IMG/VR virus record: IMGVR_UViG_3300017756_000027
Location: 1 to 41,511 of that record
Source of the DNA: a virus
Length of the DNA: 41,511 nucleotides
Reading direction: 5' to 3' (one strand)
Under the pieces are notes generated by a model that made no database searches, was not told the origin of the DNA, and saw only the letters and a program-made list of their open reading frames with translations. A program made the translations under genes and the position numbers. Numbering within the stretch: position 1 is the stretch's first letter; every line of letters starts with the position of its first letter. This document shows positions 12,676-22,600 of this stretch, piece by piece.

Positions 12676-14133
12676 ATGACTGAGCCCGCCCACTACCCAC
12701 GCGGCCCCTCTGGGGCCCATAGGTGGCTTTTGTGCACAGACAGCCCCGCTGCTGAGGAAGGCTATCCAGACAGCACCAGTGATGCCGCTGACGAAGGTAC
12801 CGCGGCCCACTGGTTGCTGGAACAGTGCCTCAATGCTGGCCTGGACGCCCAGGATTGGGTAGAACAGACAACCGATCCTATCGGCACTGACGGCGCCAAG
12901 GTGGTACCCGCTGGCAAGGAAACGGGTGCCGTTAAGCCCTGGCCCATTACGGGTGAAATGATCGAAAGCGTGCAGATACATATTGACACCTTCAAACCTG
13001 ACCTGGAGAAAAAAGGCACCCGTGCGTTCTTTGAGGAGCGGGTGCGTATCGACCACGCACTGGGACTGAACGTACCCATTGGCGGTACCGCTGACACTAT
13101 CATTTACTTGCCCCGGTCCAAGACGCTTAAGGTCGGTGACTTTAAGTATGGCAAGGGTCACGTCGTTGAGGTGAAGGGCCAAGGCGGCACCGTCTATGAA
13201 CGTGATGAAGTTACCGGCAAGTGGAACGAAGTAAAGGCGCCTGACTGGGGCATCAACCCACAGCTGGGTATGTACGCCCTAGGCGCCCTGGTAGAGCTGG
13301 AGCGGCTGCTAGGTGAAAAGCGCGAAGTTAAGACCATTGAGCTTATCGTCGTGCAGCCACGGGCGTACCACAAGAAAGGTGCCGTGCGTAAGGTGAAGCT
13401 GGCCCCCGCGGACCTAATGAAACTGGAGTTTGCCATCGTTAACGCGGTGACCGGCCCCCAGGTACGGGTACCGGGCGATCACTGCCACTTCTGTAAGGCG
13501 AAACTGGACTGTGAGGCGCGTGCCGAAGCGCTGGGGGCCAAGGCTACCGCTGACTTTGAAGGCGAAGCTAACCCGCTGGCAGAAAACGACACAGCACCTG
13601 AGTCAAAGGCCGTGGTGCCCGCAGAGTCAGCTAACTTGGTGACCGTGCTAGGCCACCCGGCCAAAGGGCTGTCGCTCAACGATCTGGGCAACGTGCGTAA
13701 ACTACTGCCCGCCATCAAGGAGTGGATCAAGGAGGTTGAAGCCGAAATAGCGGTACGCCTTAAACATGAGTATAAGGTTCCCGGTGTACGCTTAGGCATT
13801 GGCCGAGGCAGCCGTGCTTACGGCGGTAACGAGGACGACTTACGCATCGCCGCGGCCCGTACTGCCCAGGAATTAGGCGTAGAGTTTAGCGCACTGCACG
13901 AACCGGCTGTGCTAAAGTCCCCGGCCAAGCTGGAAAAAGAGTTTGGCGAGAAAAAGTTCAAGACGACCACGCTATCCACTCTGGTCACTAAGACCGAAGG
14001 CGGACCCGTGGTAGTTGACGAAGACAGCGACACCCCTGACTGGGTGCCCCACAGTGGCTTTGGGGAAGCGGAACAAGCACCTACGGTGCCCGACGAACCT
14101 AAGCCGGACGTAGCCGGTAGCCACCTGCTGTAA
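12676..14133 (+). CDS. DUF2800 PD-(D/E)XK nuclease with probable Fe-S cluster, 485 aa
   Basis: Starts with the DUF2800 signature SGAHRWLLC. The nuclease core is GGTADT (D140) followed by VGDFKYGKG (D155, K157), the D-(D/E)xK pattern of RecB/Cas4-type exonucleases. C20, C270, C273 and C279 give the one-plus-three layout with C-x2-C-x5-C that binds a 4Fe-4S cluster in Cas4 and AddB. The C-terminal 150 residues are variable. It likely processes DNA ends next to the ssDNA-binding protein encoded directly downstream. GGAGTAACGAACT precedes the ATG. Confidence 0.85.
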   Translation: MTEPAHYPRGPSGAHRWLLCTDSPAAEEGYPDSTSDAADEGTAAHWLLEQCLNAGLDAQDWVEQTTDPIGTDGAKVVPAGKETGAVKPWPITGEMIESVQIHIDTFKPDLEKKGTRAFFEERVRIDHALGLNVPIGGTADTIIYLPRSKTLKVGDFKYGKGHVVEVKGQGGTVYERDEVTGKWNEVKAPDWGINPQLGMYALGALVELERLLGEKREVKTIELIVVQPRAYHKKGAVRKVKLAPADLMKLEFAIVNAVTGPQVRVPGDHCHFCKAKLDCEARAEALGAKATADFEGEANPLAENDTAPESKAVVPAESANLVTVLGHPAKGLSLNDLGNVRKLLPAIKEWIKEVEAEIAVRLKHEYKVPGVRLGIGRGSRAYGGNEDDLRIAAARTAQELGVEFSALHEPAVLKSPAKLEKEFGEKKFKTTTLSTLVTKTEGGPVVVDEDSDTPDWVPHSGFGEAEQAPTVPDEPKPDVAGSHLL

Positions 14134-14186
14134 CTAGCAGGCGTAAGTACCCTAAGTAACCAACGTATCCAGAGAGGAACGCCCCC

Positions 14187-14954
14187 ATGGGACGAGTGAC
14201 AACTAAACCAGTGCAAACCACGTTCGGCTACCTATTCCAGCCTAAAGTGGATAACGTGAAAGACAACGCCACCGGCCAAACGGTCCAAAAGCAGAAATGG
14301 CAGATCACTCCCATTTTTGACCAGGACAGCCCGGAGCAAGCGGCATCACTGCAGGAGTGCATTAACGACGCCTACGCGGTGGGATTGGAGGAGTTTGGCG
14401 AGCATTTCTGGGCCATGGTCCAGCAAAATTCGGTACGCTGGCCTTTCCGCAATGGTTCCGATATCAACCCTAAAACTGGCCAGCCACGTTTCTCCGGCAA
14501 CAAGGTGTACATCAACTGCTCCAGCCAGTCTAAGCCTGACGTAGTAAGCCGTTACGCGGCCCAGGGTGACGCCGGGCTCAAGCCGCGTAAGATCGAAGAC
14601 GCCAGCGAATACTACTGGGGCCAGTTTGCACGGGTTAACATAACGTTCAAGGCGTACAAGCGCTCTGACGGTCGGGGTATCGCGGCCTACGTTAACGGCG
14701 TTCAACTGTGGCACGAAGGCGAACGTTTAGGCGAAGGCCAGTTCGACGGCCAGGAGCACTTCGACGCCGAGGGTGCCCCAGAAGCCGCATACGGTCCTGG
14801 TGGTGGTGGCGCAGCGCCTACGCCTCCCGCAGCTGCTGGTGGCCCGCCGACGCCTCCCCCTGGAGTGGCAGCACCGGCAGCACCGGCAGCGCCAGCCCCC
14901 TCAGCACCACCGGTACCGCAGCCGCCCCAGGTAGGCGGAGGCGGTTTACTGTAA
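14187..14954 (+). CDS. DUF2815 ssDNA-binding protein, 255 aa
   Basis: OB-fold-type phage single-strand DNA-binding family. Diagnostic stretches are QTTFGYLFQP near the N-terminus, NPKTGQPRFSGNKVYINCSS in the middle and GQFARVNITFKAYKRSDGRG plus GIAAYVNGVQLWHEGERLG at the end of the core. The last 60 residues are a Gly/Pro/Ala-rich tail. SSB tails usually end in acidic or hydrophobic residues; this one ends GGGLL. It follows the DUF2800 nuclease, the pairing expected for phage replication/recombination modules. The start may also be ATG 14187 only, as GAGAGGAACGCCCCC precedes it. Confidence 0.85.
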   Translation: MGRVTTKPVQTTFGYLFQPKVDNVKDNATGQTVQKQKWQITPIFDQDSPEQAASLQECINDAYAVGLEEFGEHFWAMVQQNSVRWPFRNGSDINPKTGQPRFSGNKVYINCSSQSKPDVVSRYAAQGDAGLKPRKIEDASEYYWGQFARVNITFKAYKRSDGRGIAAYVNGVQLWHEGERLGEGQFDGQEHFDAEGAPEAAYGPGGGGAAPTPPAAAGGPPTPPPGVAAPAAPAAPAPSAPPVPQPPQVGGGGLL

Positions 14955-14960
14955 GGCCCT

Positions 14961-15055
14961 TGCCCCTTGGCGACAGGGGGCATCGGGTTGACGACACCCA
15001 ATAACCGTTTCACAGCGGGTGATCTAGCGCTCACATTGGTGTCGTCAACCCGATG
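14961..15055 (+). promoter_or_regulatory. Tandem hairpins with an 18-bp perfect inverted repeat before the DNA polymerase gene
   Basis: A first hairpin pairs TGCCCC (14961-14966) with GGGGCA (14977-14982). A second, much larger one pairs CATCGGGTTGACGACACC (14981-14998) perfectly with its complement at 15038-15055; one bulged C allows four more pairs (CAAT/ATTG). The spacer is about 39 nt. No U-run follows, so it is not a normal terminator. It ends 20 nt before the polymerase ATG (15076) and could be an operator, an RNA control element or an initiation site. Confidence 0.8.
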
Positions 15056-15075
15056 ATAATGATAAGGACCCTACC

Positions 15076-17130
15076 ATGACCGTAAGCATCGACTTTGAAA
15101 CCCGCAGCGTGATTGACCTACCGCAAGCGGGTGGCCACCGTTACGCTGAGCACCCCTCCACCCGCGTACTGTGCATGTCGTGGAGCGTTGGCGTCGGTTC
15201 TACCCAGTTATGGTGGGCTGGTCAGCCGTTTCCTCAGCGACTGGGCGAAGCCATATTAGCCGGAGACGTGGTACAAGCCTGGAACGCTGCCTTTGAGCGG
15301 GTTATCTGGCCCATTATGGTTAGGCGACACGGTGCCCCAGAGGTAAAGCTGGAGCAATGGCGCTGTACGATGGTGCGCGCTCTACTAATGGGCTATCCCG
15401 GCAAGCTGGAGAACGCTGGCCCGACGCTCGGCCTAGGTGTCTGTAAGGATGCCGCTGGCCACCGGGTAATGCTCCAGGTGAGCAAACCGCGTAAAGTGCA
15501 TAGGCCAGGAGACGGCACCTATGAAGACGCGCTTACCTACGCTGCCTTGGCGGGGGGCGCGGCGCTGCCTGAATATGAAATTTTCTTTGAGGACGACGTT
15601 CGCTGCGTGGCCCAGTGGTGGGTGGACGAGGAGCGATTAAGCAAGCTAGGCGCCTACTGTGTTACCGATACCGACGTAGAGCGGGCTGCCGCTGACGTGC
15701 TAGATCCTATGCCGGAACGTGAGCTGCGCGGCTGGCAATTAGACCAGCGCATGAATGATCGTGGGTTTCAGGTAGACATGGAGCTGGTGGAGTCGGCCCG
15801 TAAGATGGTGAAACCCGCCACCAAGGTAGCCAACAAAAAGCTGACTGAGCTGACAAACGGCGAGTTGAAGTCAGTTACTAAGCCTAATGAGATACGAGAC
15901 TGGATTAATCGCAAGCTGGGCCTGGAGTTAGACAGTATTAAGAAAGACGTGCTGACCATCCTATTGGCGGAAATGCCCATGGACGGGGTAGTACGTGACG
16001 TTATCAAACTTAGATTAGCGGCTGCTAAAACATCGGTGGCTAAACTAAACGCATTGGTGCGCGGTACCCAGGCCGATGGGCGGCTGAGGGGTGGGCTACA
16101 GTACGCCGGGGCTGGCCGGACTAACCGCTGGGCTGGGCGTCGGTTTCAGCCACACAACATACCCCGGCCCCCCAAGTGGGCCATCCAAGCCGTGCCGTTT
16201 GTGCACGATAACCGTATCGAGTGGCTGGATATACTGTTTGACACGCCCTTGGAAGTAATCAGCGCCATCCTACGGTCGTGCATCATCGCGGCCCCTGGAA
16301 ACGAGCTAACCGTAGCGGACTATAACGCCATTGAGGCGCGCATCGTGGCATGGGTGTCGGGCGCCCAGAAGATGTTAACTGCTTACCGTAACAAGGAAGA
16401 CCCCTACCGCATCATGGCCGCTGCGGTGTTTGGCATTGCCGACTGGCGGACCATAGATAAGGAATCGTTTGAGCGGATGCTGGGCAAGAAAATCATCCTT
16501 GGTTGCGGCTTCGGCATGGGCGACAAACGATTCTGGGAGAGCTGCCGGGAGGGTGATCTGTTCATTGAGCGAGAGTTGGCTAAGCGCTCGGTGGAGGCGT
16601 ACCGCAGTGATAACCCGGAAGTGCCCGCGGCGTGGAAGGCGCTGGAACGTGCAGCCATCCAGGCCGTGCAAGATCCTGGCGTTTGGGTAGCGTGCCTGGA
16701 GGGAAAGGTTCACTTTTTCATGGATGGCTATTACCTGCGTATGCGTTTACCCTCTGGCCGGTTGCTGAGCTACCTATCTCCTCGGCTACTGGACGCAGAG
16801 ACGCCATGGGGAACGCCTACCCTTAAGCTAATGTTCTGGGGCTGGAACGGCCAGAAAAACCGTATGGAGTGGCAAAATCTGTACGGTGGGCGCATTATGG
16901 AAAACCTGTGCCAAGCCATCGCCAGAGACGTTATGCTAGATGCCATGTTGCGCCTTGACGAAAGGAACTGGTCACTCATACTTACCGTTCACGATGAAAT
17001 ACTGTCAGATAATCCAATAGGCGTTAAGCAGCTACCAGATATGTTAGACACCATGACCCTAGAGGAACCGTGGCACGCAGGGCTCCCATTGGCGGCAGAG
17101 GGCTGGCAAGGTCACCATTACCGTAAGTGA
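15076..17130 (+). CDS. Family A DNA polymerase with 3'-5' exonuclease domain, 684 aa
   Basis: The N-terminal exonuclease has Exo I IDFETRS (D6, E8), Exo II WNAAFER and Exo III YCVTDTD. The polymerase has motif A ADYNAIEARI (D415), motif B with K471/K472 before GCGFGMG, and motif C TVHDE (H639-E641). Length matches phage polymerases of this class, without the 5' nuclease of Pol I. Exo II has Glu where Asp is usual. It copies the phage genome together with the primase-helicase encoded 9 nt downstream. AAGGACCCTACC precedes the ATG. Confidence 0.95.
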   Translation: MTVSIDFETRSVIDLPQAGGHRYAEHPSTRVLCMSWSVGVGSTQLWWAGQPFPQRLGEAILAGDVVQAWNAAFERVIWPIMVRRHGAPEVKLEQWRCTMVRALLMGYPGKLENAGPTLGLGVCKDAAGHRVMLQVSKPRKVHRPGDGTYEDALTYAALAGGAALPEYEIFFEDDVRCVAQWWVDEERLSKLGAYCVTDTDVERAAADVLDPMPERELRGWQLDQRMNDRGFQVDMELVESARKMVKPATKVANKKLTELTNGELKSVTKPNEIRDWINRKLGLELDSIKKDVLTILLAEMPMDGVVRDVIKLRLAAAKTSVAKLNALVRGTQADGRLRGGLQYAGAGRTNRWAGRRFQPHNIPRPPKWAIQAVPFVHDNRIEWLDILFDTPLEVISAILRSCIIAAPGNELTVADYNAIEARIVAWVSGAQKMLTAYRNKEDPYRIMAAAVFGIADWRTIDKESFERMLGKKIILGCGFGMGDKRFWESCREGDLFIERELAKRSVEAYRSDNPEVPAAWKALERAAIQAVQDPGVWVACLEGKVHFFMDGYYLRMRLPSGRLLSYLSPRLLDAETPWGTPTLKLMFWGWNGQKNRMEWQNLYGGRIMENLCQAIARDVMLDAMLRLDERNWSLILTVHDEILSDNPIGVKQLPDMLDTMTLEEPWHAGLPLAAEGWQGHHYRK

Positions 17131-17139
17131 GGTTTCACG

Positions 17140-19617
17140 ATGAGAAACGCCCTACCTTATTACGACGCGGGCTTCACCGCGCAAGTATCAGTCATACCTC
17201 CAGGCGGCTCGGTATCACCCAATAGCACACTGGACCAAAAAGACGCAGGCAAGGCTCCCGGCAAGATGAATTACCAGGGCCAGTACGTCGGCTATCCGTG
17301 GATGAAGTATCAGCCCTCACGCGACGACGTGGCCCTGTGGGTATCCCAAGGCAGTAACATTGGTTTTGGCGCGTGGGAGTATCCGGCTATCGACGTGGAT
17401 ATCGTGGATCATGTCGCCGCCAAGGCCGTGGAGGAGCGCTTACTGCAGCTATTCGGCCCATGCCTGATACGTGTAGGCCAAGCGCCGAAAGCACTGCTTA
17501 TTTTCCGCTCGGATGAGCCGTTGCGCTCGTTCGACATACGTTTCACCCGTACCAATCCGCTACTGGGTACCGAGGAGCACCAGCTGGTCCAGTTCCTTGG
17601 CCAAGGCAGGCAGTACGTCATGGACGGCATACACCCGGTAACGCGCCAGCCATACCAGATCCATGACCCGCTCCACGCGCTTAGCCTACTCGGCCCGCAA
17701 GCACTGCCCGTGCTGACAATGGAGCGTGTCGTGGAGGCGTTCAAGGCTATTGAGGAGGTGATGGTGGGCCTTGGGTACACGGCTTCGACTGACGCAGAGG
17801 CTAGGGCCACTGCGGGCGACGTTTCCCAGGAGGAGCTTAAGGCGCCGAACATGGAGGTACTGGCGGAGCTAGTATCAACGATCCCTAATGAAACCCCGGA
17901 TCGGCATGAATACGTGGCGGTAGGCTACGCCATCAAAGGCGCCAGCCAGGACGACCCAGGTGCGGGCCTTGACATATTCCAAGAGTGGTGCAGCCGCTGG
18001 ACGCAGGGCCACAACAGCCCTGAGCAAGTTAGCACTGACTGGGAAAAAATGGCGCCGCCTTACCGTGCCGGATACCCATGGCTACTGAGTAAAGGTAAGG
18101 CGTGGGGCGCCGACGTAAGCATATTTGAGTTTGGTGCAGCGGAAGCTCAGCCAGAACCGGGCTCGGCCCCGCAGGAGTCGGCGGCAAAGTCCGATGAGGA
18201 AGGCAGCTCCGGTCGCTGGAGCGACATAGACTTGGCCGAACGGTTCACCAAAGCCTTTACCGGCCACTTGCTGTATGTGCCGGAATCGACCAATGAGTAC
18301 CGGTGGGACGGCAAACGCTGGGTGATTGAGGCAGGGCAGCCCATCCAGGCCGAGGTGATTAAGTTCCTTAAGCGCGAAACCGCTAAGATGATGGCCTCAG
18401 TAGAGACGCCCAGTAAGCAGGCAGAGTTGGCCATGAAGCTAGGGGGGCGTCGTACCCTGGACAACGTGCGCGCCTTGGTCGTGTCGTCTAATGGCGTGCG
18501 CGGCAATCTGCCGGACCTGGACGCTGACCCGGACGTGCTGAATACGCCAGTGGGCGCCTACAATCTCGCTAACGGTGAGTGGTTGCCCAGTGAAGTGGCC
18601 CAGCGCTGCCTCAAAGCTACGTCAGTGGCACCGGCTGGCATTGTCCACTGCCCGCGGTGGCTACAGTTCTTAGAGGAGTCGATGCAGGGTGACCGTGACG
18701 CGATAGAGCACTTACAGATCCTGGCCGGGAACGCATTGACTGGGCACACCCGCGACCAACGGTTTCCGTTTTTCCTTGGGGCTGGGGGTAATGGCAAATC
18801 AGTATTCATTAATGTTCTGCAGCACATCATGGGAGACTACTTCAAATCGGCGCCATCCGAGCTGTTCCAGGCCACCAAAGGGGGAATCCAAAAGGCCCCA
18901 GAGTACACCCTGGCCATGCTGGCGGGCGCACGATTGGTAGCCACTAACGAGACGAAGTTAGGCGCTACGTGGGACGAACAGCGCATCAAGCAGCTAACCG
19001 GCGACGATATTATCTCGGCCCGTTTGCCTTACGGTAAGCCGTTTGAGTTCCGGTCCCAGGCCACGCTCATCGTGGTGGGCAACTACTCGCCGGAACTGGA
19101 AACGGTCACCCCGGCCATCACGCGCCGCATGTATCTGGTGCCGTGGAACAACAGGCCGGTATCACCTGACCGTGACCTAATGGACAAGCTGGAGGTTGAA
19201 CTGCCGTCGATCCTAACGTGGTGCATGGAAGGGGCGCGCAAGTGGTACACGCTGGGCCTTAGCCCCCCGGCCAGTATCATGGACGCGACGCAAGAATACT
19301 TCGCTGAGCAGGACCATCTAGGCCAGTGGGCGGAGGCGTGCTTAGCTCCGGTAGACAGGCAGCTCATAGACGAGGTGCCGGTAGTGTCATCACGGGAACT
19401 GTACGACTCCTATAATATGTGGCGTACCGAAAACTTCGGCCCACATTACAAGATAGAAACCTTTGCTAAACTGGTGGGCACGGCGCTGGCGGCAATGGGT
19501 GCCAGGAAGTTCCGCAATTCAAAAGTCAGAGGCTGGCGGGGAATCATGGTCAAAGAGGGCGCCACAAACGCACCAAGCAATGTGGTACCGTTCACGGCGG
19601 TTGCGCCTAAAGGTTAA
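17140..19617 (+). CDS. AEP primase / SF3 (D5-type) helicase, 825 aa
   Basis: The N-terminal archaeo-eukaryotic primase/polymerase domain (about 1-200) has the catalytic pair AIDVDIVD (D85, D87) and the GRQYVMDG segment. A PriCT-like linker follows near 235-300 (YVAVGYAIKGA, EWCSRW). A D5_N-type region and an SF3 helicase come next: Walker A GAGGNGKS (547-554), a sensor region ATNETKLGATW and VVGNYSP. The fusion of primase and hexameric helicase primes and unwinds for the polymerase. It is the last gene of the plus-strand operon and is followed by a strong terminator. Confidence 0.92.
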   Translation: MRNALPYYDAGFTAQVSVIPPGGSVSPNSTLDQKDAGKAPGKMNYQGQYVGYPWMKYQPSRDDVALWVSQGSNIGFGAWEYPAIDVDIVDHVAAKAVEERLLQLFGPCLIRVGQAPKALLIFRSDEPLRSFDIRFTRTNPLLGTEEHQLVQFLGQGRQYVMDGIHPVTRQPYQIHDPLHALSLLGPQALPVLTMERVVEAFKAIEEVMVGLGYTASTDAEARATAGDVSQEELKAPNMEVLAELVSTIPNETPDRHEYVAVGYAIKGASQDDPGAGLDIFQEWCSRWTQGHNSPEQVSTDWEKMAPPYRAGYPWLLSKGKAWGADVSIFEFGAAEAQPEPGSAPQESAAKSDEEGSSGRWSDIDLAERFTKAFTGHLLYVPESTNEYRWDGKRWVIEAGQPIQAEVIKFLKRETAKMMASVETPSKQAELAMKLGGRRTLDNVRALVVSSNGVRGNLPDLDADPDVLNTPVGAYNLANGEWLPSEVAQRCLKATSVAPAGIVHCPRWLQFLEESMQGDRDAIEHLQILAGNALTGHTRDQRFPFFLGAGGNGKSVFINVLQHIMGDYFKSAPSELFQATKGGIQKAPEYTLAMLAGARLVATNETKLGATWDEQRIKQLTGDDIISARLPYGKPFEFRSQATLIVVGNYSPELETVTPAITRRMYLVPWNNRPVSPDRDLMDKLEVELPSILTWCMEGARKWYTLGLSPPASIMDATQEYFAEQDHLGQWAEACLAPVDRQLIDEVPVVSSRELYDSYNMWRTENFGPHYKIETFAKLVGTALAAMGARKFRNSKVRGWRGIMVKEGATNAPSNVVPFTAVAPKG

Positions 19618-19659
19618 GCGGGTTATATTCTCTTTAACGGGTAGGGCCGTTGATAGGTT

Positions 19660-19689
19660 CCCCGGTGGCTTCGGCTACCGGGGTTTTTT
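19660..19689 (+). terminator. Rho-independent terminator with UUCG loop
   Basis: A 10-bp stem CCCCGGTGGC (19660-19669) / GCTACCGGGG (19674-19683), with one G-U pair, is capped by TTCG and followed by six T. It ends the early/replication transcript. It is nested in an 8-bp outer inverted repeat, GGGCCGTT (19644-19651) / AACGGCCC (19695-19702), whose second arm enters the end of the converging minus-strand gene. I see no U-run for the minus direction. Confidence 0.9.
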
Positions 19690-19692
19690 CGT

Positions 19693-22600
19693 TTAACGGC
19701 CCCTAACCCTGTTGTACATGTCCTCAAATCCTGCGCCTGCGGGCGCTGAGGCTGCCGGGGCAGGGGTAGGTGCAGGGTTAGGCATTTGCGGCGCTTGGGG
19801 AAGCGGGTTGGCCGCAGGAGCAGGCCCGTTTCCTACCGGTGCCATAGGTTGCTGGGTTACCGGTTGATTCTGAGATTGCTCCTCGCTATCTAAGATCGGT
19901 CCCATGCCTTCGATCCAATTGGCCAGGGTACGACGGTGGTTAGGGGTAAGATCTTCTCCCTTCACTCCCCGTAGCAACACGTCCATGCGGTCCTTATTGC
20001 CCAGCGCATCAATAATCATACGGCGAGCCGGATCATTCATGCCTCGCTGCACCATGCCCTTGAACAGTCCAGCGCCAGCGCCCGCTATCTGGATACTAGC
20101 GCCGCCACCGCCCCCACCAGGGAGTGCCGTAGCTGCACGCGCACCCGCGAACCGGGATAGGAACTCTGTCACTCGGCCAGTGAAGTCACCGGAAACCGCA
20201 TCCGCTGGACTAACCGCAATGTCACGTTCCAACTGGAACGCTGTGTTGGCCAAGCGGCGTAGTTGCGCTAGCTCCTCAGTGCTGTACAGCTCGTTTAGTA
20301 CCCGGCCAACGCGACGAGTCTCGGCGGTGCCCTGGTCCTGGCCCAGCCCCAGCACTTGTCGCAGGTAGCTGCCGGATAGGTACTCCCCACTACCGCTGTT
20401 GCCCATGAGCTGATCTGACCGGCGAGTAGCCCGTGCTAGCAATCCGTCATTAACTGCGGCCTTAAACCCGCGCAACGCCTCCCCTGTACCGTCCTCCTGC
20501 AGTCCCTGGATGATCTGGCGCGTCACCACGTCGGAGTCGGTAGAGGAAAATACCTTGGTTACCCCTTCATCTACGGAGCCCTGGCCTGCTTTGGCCATGA
20601 ATACCTCGGCCCGACTAATCTTGGGGTCGTTGAGGCGCTTGGCCAAGTCGCTACTCTGCAGCTGCAAATCGGCGGCGCTACGCTCCCCCTGGATAATGTC
20701 ATCGAACACGGCACGTAGGTTAGGCCGGTTACGGAATACCGCCTCATTCTGGCGCATAAAGGTTTCAGCGGCTGCCCGGTTAAGCTGGCCTCCCTGGACG
20801 GCCTTTTGCGCGAAGTCATGGCGCATGAAGTCGTCCATGGCCTCCCATACGACGGGGTTGTTGCCCACTGCCGTAGTGAGGTCGCGCTCCCTGATACCGC
20901 GCACAATAGGCTTACCGCTCAGCAACTGGGTTAGAGTGGCCTCATCGGGCACTGCAGGAGCGCCGTTAGCGTTACGGCGTAACAGTTCGCCCACGGTACC
21001 TTGGCGGAACCGTTTGTTGTATCGGGCCGTGTAGTCACGCGCACGGTCATAGGCTGCCCGGCCTTCGTCACTGAGGCCCGTCATGTTGTCTTGGAAGTCA
21101 GCTGCGATAGAATCCGCTGCGTCCTCCAGCAACCGGGCTCGATTAAGGTCCGGCGTAGCGCCGCCACGGTAGGCACGGGCACTGCGCAGCATTTCAGATC
21201 GGATAGTCTGCAGCTCACCAAACGTAGAGGGCAGTATCTCCGGCTCCTCTGGCACTTCCCGCATAGGACGGCCACGGGCATCCAGAATCTGGGGCGTCTC
21301 CGGCTCCTCTGGCACGGCTTTGCTAAAGAAACGACGGGCGCTGGCCGGTAGCACGTTGGCAATGTCCGCGTCGTTCATATCCGCTAGACTTTCGTCATAC
21401 CACTGCTGGAACCCGGTAGGCACCACGGCAGCGTCCTTGGGCAAGTCTTTAGACTCCCAAAGGGCTGTCTGAACGCCACGGCTCTGATTCTTGGCAGCCT
21501 CCAGTTCCCGACGCACGATGCTAGACGCCTGCTCTGGAGGAACGTCCGGGCCGAGCTGCTGGATGCGCATGGACGCATTAGTGGCCGCTAACGTAGCCGC
21601 ATCGTCCATGTTCTGGATAGCGTCATCCTTGGCCTTATTTAAGGCGGAGACTGCCACCGCGGGGTCGGCGTCGGTCGTATTGGTGGCAGCGCGCAGTTGC
21701 TCCCTGATAGCGTTAAACGACCGATTAGTGACGGTGCGCCACTCCTCAAAGGCGCGGGGGTCGTCGGCACGTACTTTAGCGCCAATGGCCATGATTCCCT
21801 CGTCACCCGTTTGTTGGGCTGCTGACAGCAAATCCTCAGCTACGTCGTCGCCCTCTCGGCCTAGTAGGCGCAATCGTGCCTCAGCGGGATTGCTAGCGGC
21901 TTCTGCCAGCGATTGAGACGCCCTGGTGTTGCCGCCTCGGTTACCTCCCATACCGATGGCACGGCGGAGGGTGTTGATAGCTTGGCCCGCCACGCCGTCA
22001 GACATTACGTTGTAGCCGGTTTTCACGCCACTGGCCACCAGATCCGGCGTGACAGCCAAAGCGCCCCCGGCCAGTACCTCGGCCACGGGAACGGTCCATG
22101 AGTTTTCGCCATTTGCTTCGCGGGCCACTTCGCCTGCACCAGCGGCGCCGGTACCTGCGGCCAGCTCGGTAGCGCCGGTAGCCACGGGACGACCCGCGGC
22201 TGGGGTGCCTATTACTTGGCCAATCTGGCGCAAGTTATCTGACAAAGTGCCGGACGGTACGGCGTTAGCGTTGCGGCTGGCTAGCTGACTGGCGCTAGGG
22301 AGGCCGCGTATCGCGCCAGAACCGCTACGGGTGGCCTGGGTCGCCATGGGCACAGCTCGGCCCGCTGCAGCCATTAGCGGCGCCGCTACCGTACCCGCCA
22401 GGGCAGCACCGGAGCCTGCTACGCCCGCTATGCCCTCCGGTTGCACACCAGGGGCGTTGGTAACACCTAACTTTTCGCCCTGACGGCGCAGCATATTGGC
22501 ACCGCTGGTGTCTTCAAAGTCGGTAATACCCGTTAAGTTCCCAAGCTCCATGGCGGCGCCGGGAACGATACCCACCGTATCGGCCAACGTGCTACCAAAG

